Shown piece by piece: positions 57,060 through 60,648 of a DNA stretch of 60,648 nt. This DNA comes from Gammaproteobacteria bacterium (GTDB lineage Bacteria; Pseudomonadota; Gammaproteobacteria; S144-34): positions 1-60,648 of the forward strand of contig JALSJE010000078.1 in the NCBI GenBank assembly GCA_026989495.1. Reading direction: 5' to 3'. Made by a program: the position numbers and the translations under genes. The notes under the pieces are model-generated. The model searched no databases and was not told the DNA's origin. It was given only the letters and a program-made list of their open reading frames with translations. Within the stretch, counting starts at the first letter, position 1; every line of letters begins with the position of its first letter.

Positions 57060-57944
57060 TCAGGCCGCCTCCGCCACGCCCGCCGCGCGCATGGCCTCGC
57101 GCACGGCCCCGTGGTGCCGCTCGGAAAGGGGCGTGAGCGGCAGCCGGATGCCCGGCCCGATGAGCCCCATGCGGTGCACGGCCCACTTGACCGGTATGGG
57201 GTTGGACTCCAGGAACAGCGCCCGGTGCAGGGGATCCAGCCGGGCGTTGAGGGCCTCGGCCTCCTCGCGTCGGCCCGCGACCGCGGCGCGGCACATCTCG
57301 GCCATGAGGCGCGGGGCCACGTTGGCGGTGACCGAGATCACCCCCTTGCCGCCCATGAGCATGAGTTCCATGGCGGTGGCGTCGTCGCCGCTGTAGAGGT
57401 CGAGCCGGTCCCCGCAGCGGTCCAGGATCTCGCGCGCGCGCCCGAGGTCGCCCGTCGCCTCCTTGATGCCGACGATGTTGGAGATGCGCGCCAGCCGCTC
57501 GACCGTATCCGGCAGGAGGTCGCAGGCGGTGCGGCCCGGCACGTTGTAGAGGATCTGGGGAATGGGTACGGCCTCCGCCACCGCCTTGAAGTGCAGGTAG
57601 AGCCCCTCCTGGGTGGGCTTGTTGTAGTAGGGCGTGACCAGCAGGCAGGCGTCGGCCCCCGCCTCCAGGCCACAGCGGGTGAGCTCGATGGCCTCGCGCG
57701 TGCTGTTGGATCCGGTGCCGGCGATGACGGGCACCCGCCCGCGTGCGAGCTCCACCACCCGCCGGATGACCCAGCAGTGCTCCTCCTCGTCGAGGGTGGG
57801 CGACTCGCCCGTGGTGCCCACGGCCACGATGGCGTCGGTCCCCTGCTCGACGTGGAACTCGACGAGCCGCTCCAGCGCGGCCTCGTCCAGGGACCCGTCC
57901 GCCGTCATGGGCGTGACCAGGGCCACCATGCTGCCGTGGAACAT
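57060..57944 (-). CDS. dapA: 4-hydroxy-tetrahydrodipicolinate synthase
   Basis: A 294-residue TIM-barrel enzyme that condenses pyruvate with aspartate semialdehyde in lysine/diaminopimelate synthesis. The Schiff-base Lys is in [10 protein letters not shown], the catalytic Tyr in LYNVPGRT, and [13 protein letters not shown] is the family motif. GGGGGAG precedes the ATG at 57944. It is 19 bp upstream of bamC and divergent from the GcvR-like gene. Confidence 0.97.
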   Translation of the reverse strand: MFHGSMVALVTPMTADGSLDEAALERLVEFHVEQGTDAIVAVGTTGESPTLDEEEHCWVIRRVVELARGRVPVIAGTGSNSTREAIELTRCGLEAGADACLLVTPYYNKPTQEGLYLHFKAVAEAVPIPQILYNVPGRTACDLLPDTVERLARISNIVGIKEATGDLGRAREILDRCGDRLDLYSGDDATAMELMLMGGKGVISVTANVAPRLMAEMCRAAVAGRREEAEALNARLDPLHRALFLESNPIPVKWAVHRMGLIGPGIRLPLTPLSERHHGAVREAMRAAGVAEAA

Positions 57945-58073
57945 CGCTCCCCCGTGCGCCTCGAGGCCTGGCGACCAGCGAAATCGAGCGTGCATGGTAC
58001 TTTAGTGGATGGGCCAGCGACAAGGCGCGGCCGCCATGGCGCGGGAGCGCGATGCATCCCCGTGCCCTGCGTC

Positions 58074-58101
58074 TTGCGGCGCGCGCACGTGCGCGTACAC
58101 T
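58074..58101 (+). promoter_or_regulatory. Predicted promoter of the GcvR-like gene
   Basis: TTGCGG (58074-58079) and TACACT (58096-58101) spaced by 16 bp. A start near 58108 would leave a leader of about 50 nt before the TTG at 58158. Confidence 0.45.
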
Positions 58102-58157
58102 TTGGGGCGGGCGGGCGAGCGCCCGCCGCGACCGAGGCCACGACCACGACCGCCGCC

Positions 58158-58688
58158 TTGAAGAAGCACTACCTGGTCATCTCCGCCCTGGGGGAGGACC
58201 GGCCGGGGATCGTCCAAGCGCTCTCGCGCGTGATCCTCGACGCCGGCTGCAACATCGAGGACAGCCGCATGACGGTCCTCGGCGGCGAGTTCGCGGTCAT
58301 CCTCCTGGTCTCGGGCAACTGGAACAACATCGCCAAGCTGGAGGCGGCCCTGCCGGGCGCCGAGCGCCGCCTGGGCCTCACCCTGGTGGCCAGGCGCACC
58401 GAGGCCCGCAAGCCGGCCACCGACCTGCTGCCCTATTCGGTGGACGTGGTCGCCCTCGACCATCCGGGCATCGTCCACCATCTGGCCGAGTTCTTCTCCA
58501 GCCGGGACATCAACATCGAGGAGCTCAGCACCGCCACCTACGCCGCCGCCCACACGGGCACGCCCATGTTCTCCGTGCACATGACGGTCAACGTGCCCGC
58601 CAGCGTGCACATCGCCTCGCTGCGCGAGGAGTTCATGGACTTCTGCGACGAGCTCAACCTGGATGCGGTGCTCGAGCCGGTCAAGTAG
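58158..58688 (+). CDS. GcvR-like tandem ACT-domain protein
   Basis: A 176-residue protein with two ACT domains (about 5-75 and 92-170): LVISALGEDRPGIVQALSRV and VDVVALDHPGIVHHLAEFF. It resembles GcvR, which binds glycine and antagonises the activator GcvA. The start is probably TTG at 58158 (the conserved KKHYLVISALG follows), as no ATG is available; a GTG further upstream would overlap the -10 box. It lies 13 bp before bcp, the conserved arrangement in gammaproteobacteria. Confidence 0.87.
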   Translation: MKKHYLVISALGEDRPGIVQALSRVILDAGCNIEDSRMTVLGGEFAVILLVSGNWNNIAKLEAALPGAERRLGLTLVARRTEARKPATDLLPYSVDVVALDHPGIVHHLAEFFSSRDINIEELSTATYAAAHTGTPMFSVHMTVNVPASVHIASLREEFMDFCDELNLDAVLEPVK

Positions 58689-58701
58689 GAGGACCTCGAG
58701 G

Positions 58702-59196
58702 ATGGCAGCACGCAGCATCGCCGTCGGCAAGCCGGTTCCGGACTTCGAGCTGCCTGTCACCGGGGGCGGCACGCTCAGGCTGTCGGACCTGCGCGGCCGG
58801 CGGGTGGTGCTCTACTTCTACCCCAAGGACGCCACGCCCGGCTGCACCCGCGAGGCGCAGGACTTCCGCGATCTCCATCCGCGCTTCCGGCGCCGCAAGG
58901 CCGTCGTGCTCGGGATCTCGCGCGACAGCCTCCGCTCCCACGAGCGCTTCAAGGAGCGGCAGGGCCTGCCCTTCGAGCTGCTCGCGGACGAGGACGAGCG
59001 GGTCTGCCGCCTGTTCGACGTCATCCGCGACAAGGTCATGTACGGGCGCAAGGTGCGCGGCATCGAGCGCAGCACCTTTCTCATCGACGAGGACGGCGTG
59101 CTCCGGCGCGAGTGGCGCAAGGTCAGGGTGGACGGCCACGCCGCCGAGGTGCTGGAGGCCCTGGCCGAGCTCGACCGCGCCGCGAAGGCCGGCTAG
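58702..59196 (+). CDS. bcp: Bcp-type thiol peroxidase (PrxQ peroxiredoxin)
   Basis: A 164-residue peroxiredoxin with the peroxidatic Cys in YPKDATPGCTREAQDF. The resolving Cys found five residues later in E. coli Bcp is Gln here; another Cys occurs in DERVCRLFD. It reduces peroxides with thioredoxin. The ATG at 58702 has GGAGGACC upstream. Its TAG stop overlaps that of the convergent PerM-like gene in the tetramer CTAG. Confidence 0.93.
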   Translation: MAARSIAVGKPVPDFELPVTGGGTLRLSDLRGRRVVLYFYPKDATPGCTREAQDFRDLHPRFRRRKAVVLGISRDSLRSHERFKERQGLPFELLADEDERVCRLFDVIRDKVMYGRKVRGIERSTFLIDEDGVLRREWRKVRVDGHAAEVLEALAELDRAAKAG

Positions 59197-60335
59197 CGCG
59201 CCTCTTCCCCGACTTCCCTCACGGGGACCTGTCCGTCGGCAGGGGGGCTCCCGGACGGCCCCTCGTCCGCGGCGCTCTCCTCCGGCGCCTGCTCGGGGCG
59301 CGGCAGGGCGTTGATGACCGCCTTGACCAGCACGGCCAGCGGGATGGCGAAGAACACGCCCCAGAAGCCCCACAGCCCGCCGAAGAAGAGCACGGCCACG
59401 ATGATGGCCACCGGATGCAGATCCACCGCCTCCGAGAACAGCAGCGGCACCAGCACGTTGCCGTCCAGCACCTGGATCACGGTGTAGGCCGCCATCAGCC
59501 AGGCGAACTCGCTCCCCCATCCCCATTGGAAGTAGCCCACCAGCGCCACCGGCACCGTGGCGGCGAACGCGCCGATGAAGGGGATGATCACGGAAATCCC
59601 CACGATGAAGGACAGCAGCATGGCGAACTGCAGCCCCAGGAAGCTGAAGGTGGCGAAGGAGACCGCCCAGACGATGAGGATCTCCCAGAACTTGCCGCGG
59701 ATGTAGTTGCCGATCTGCTGGTCCACTTCGCGCCAGACACGCACGGCGAGCTCGCGCTCGCGCGGCAGGTGGCGGTCGAACCAGGCGAGGATGGCCGCCT
59801 TGTCCTTCAGCATGAAGAAGACCAGGATGGGCACGAGCACCAGATAGACCACGAAGCTCGCGAGACCCACGACCGAAGTGACCGAGCGCGAGAGCACCTC
59901 CTGCCCCAGCGCCCCCACCTCGGCACGCACCGAGTCGATCACCGCCTGCACCTGCTCCTGGGTGACGAACTGCGGATAGCGCTCGGGCAGGCGCGCCAGC
60001 ACCTCCTGGCCCGCCGCGATCATGCCCGGGAGCTGCTGCACGAGCTGGGTGACCTGACGCGAGATGAGCGGCGCCAGGCCGAAGATCATGAAGAGCAGGA
60101 AGACCATGAAGGCGAGGAAGACCACCGCCGTGGCGATCAGGCGGGGCACGCCCCGGCGCTCCAGGGGCCCCACGATGCCCTCCAGCAGGTAGGCGATCAC
60201 CACCGCGGCCAGCACGGGGGCCAGCATGTCCCCCATGAGCAGGACGATCGAGAAGCCGGCGACGAGCAGCAGCCCCAGGATCACCACCTGGGGGTCCGAC
60301 AGGTGCCGCGCGAGCCACTGCCGCAGGATCTCCAT
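59193..60335 (-). CDS. AI-2E/PerM-family membrane transporter
   Basis: A 380-residue integral membrane protein with about seven or eight helices. It has paired hydrophobic N-terminal helices, a long soluble stretch (about 80-150) and the conserved C-terminal FIPFIGAFAATVPVALVGYFQWGW and later LWGFWGVFFAIPLAVLVKAVI segments of the family. Members include the autoinducer exporter TqsA and the permease PerM; substrate unknown. A charged tail ends the protein. The ATG at 60335 was chosen; a TTG three codons upstream is possible. Confidence 0.9.
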   Translation of the reverse strand: MEILRQWLARHLSDPQVVILGLLLVAGFSIVLLMGDMLAPVLAAVVIAYLLEGIVGPLERRGVPRLIATAVVFLAFMVFLLFMIFGLAPLISRQVTQLVQQLPGMIAAGQEVLARLPERYPQFVTQEQVQAVIDSVRAEVGALGQEVLSRSVTSVVGLASFVVYLVLVPILVFFMLKDKAAILAWFDRHLPRERELAVRVWREVDQQIGNYIRGKFWEILIVWAVSFATFSFLGLQFAMLLSFIVGISVIIPFIGAFAATVPVALVGYFQWGWGSEFAWLMAAYTVIQVLDGNVLVPLLFSEAVDLHPVAIIVAVLFFGGLWGFWGVFFAIPLAVLVKAVINALPRPEQAPEESAADEGPSGSPPADGQVPVREVGEEAR

Positions 60336-60377
60336 GGGCGGCAAGGTTACGCGCCGCGGCGGGGCGGCGGCAAGCGT

Positions 60378-60648
60378 TCAGCCCTCGCGCAGCCGCTCGT
60401 AGTGGGCACGGAACAGGGCCTCGAGCTCGTCGATCACCTCGGCGGCGGGACGGCCCTGCATCACGTGCTGGGCCACCAGCACCGAGGTCTCGTTGAGCAT
60501 GCGGGCCTTGTCGAGCATGTGGTAGGTCTGGGACAGGCGCTTGAGGGCGGCGATCACCGTCTCCTGCGCGGGGCGCGGGATGGGCTCGGGCTCCGGCACG
60601 GGCTCGGGCGGGCGCGCCGCGCCGGCGCGCCGGGCCAGGAACTCGGCG
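60378..60648 (-). CDS. Uncharacterised protein, N-terminus outside window
   Basis: The frame is open to the window edge, giving about 89 visible C-terminal residues. A Pro/Glu-rich linker (PPEPVPEPEPIPRP) precedes a helical domain (about 65 residues) with ETVIAALKRLSQTYHMLDKA and VIDELEALFRAHYERL. A GTG at 60599 could start a 73-residue protein, but the reading frame continues in both composition and coding character upstream. I do not recognise the family. Confidence 0.65.
   Translation of the reverse strand, partial: AEFLARRAGAARPPEPVPEPEPIPRPAQETVIAALKRLSQTYHMLDKARMLNETSVLVAQHVMQGRPAAEVIDELEALFRAHYERLREG

Overview
The window is a stretch of very GC-rich (by eye above 70%) chromosome, dense with genes that carry short overlaps and operon structure. 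Several features point to a gammaproteobacterium, most likely a high-GC Chromatiales/Ectothiorhodospiraceae-type lineage: a BamC lipoprotein, a large single-chain PurL, HslR, CnoX, the conserved pairs xerD-dsbC, dapA-bamC, gcvR-like/bcp/PerM-like and arsC-wrbA-DUF2069, and an ilvBNC-psd-pssA order. This placement is inference from gene content, not from a marker-gene comparison. No rRNA, tRNA, CRISPR array or complete insertion sequence was found.

Layout. 1-7675 (minus): a six-gene signalling operon with a PhnD-like periplasmic binding protein, two histidine kinases, a secreted two-domain rhodanese, an Rcp1-type response regulator and a REC-GGDEF-EAL protein cut by the window edge. 7676-8249: repeat-rich intergenic DNA. 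8250-11903: DUF815 ATPase, MsrPQ methionine sulfoxide repair, a small acidic protein, PssA. 11983-15899 (minus): ilvB-ilvN-ilvC-psd, continuing into pssA, with a promoter and a terminator-like attenuator in the leader. 16112-19706 (plus): DUF4124 proteins, a MIF-like tautomerase, ProS, a lytic transglycosylase. 19707-20023: palindromic repeats. 20024-23086 (minus): thioredoxin-like protein, TolC-like channel, short membrane-fusion protein, acylphosphatase. 23134-29163: aspartase/fumarase-family lyase, YqhA-like and BrkB-like membrane proteins, a LysM lipoprotein pair, ArsC-WrbA-DUF2069. 29067-32487 (minus): a stressosome-like module (diguanylate cyclase, RsbT-RsbX fusion, RsbR, RsbS-like). 32700-34902: FdxA, CnoX, DsbC-like. 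34936-39353 (minus): NfeD protease, slipin, membrane diguanylate cyclase, XerD. 39402-45525 (plus): MobA-MobB fusion, MoeA, archease, RtcB, PolX. 45777-52376 (minus): PurL, TPR protein, Ogt, Hsp15. 52377-55839: a structured intergenic region, a mobile-element copy, a chemoreceptor and a metallo-beta-lactamase-fold hydrolase. 55859-60648: BamC, DapA, GcvR-like, Bcp, a PerM-type protein and a partial gene.

Themes. Three c-di-GMP enzymes lie in the window, two of them inside multi-protein sensory modules (the binding-protein/kinase/rhodanese operon and the stressosome-like module). Envelope redox and quality control recurs (MsrPQ, DsbC-like, thioredoxin-like, CnoX, slipin/NfeD).

The clearest new signal is non-coding. 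A 163-bp element is present twice (7888-8050 and 52691-52853) at about 97% identity. It has about 20-bp imperfect terminal inverted repeats, and each copy is flanked by its own 4-bp direct repeat (GCCC and TAGA). This is the signature of a miniature inverted-repeat transposable element. One copy sits in a cluster of REP-like palindromes, and the other sits exactly in the stop codon of the chemoreceptor gene.
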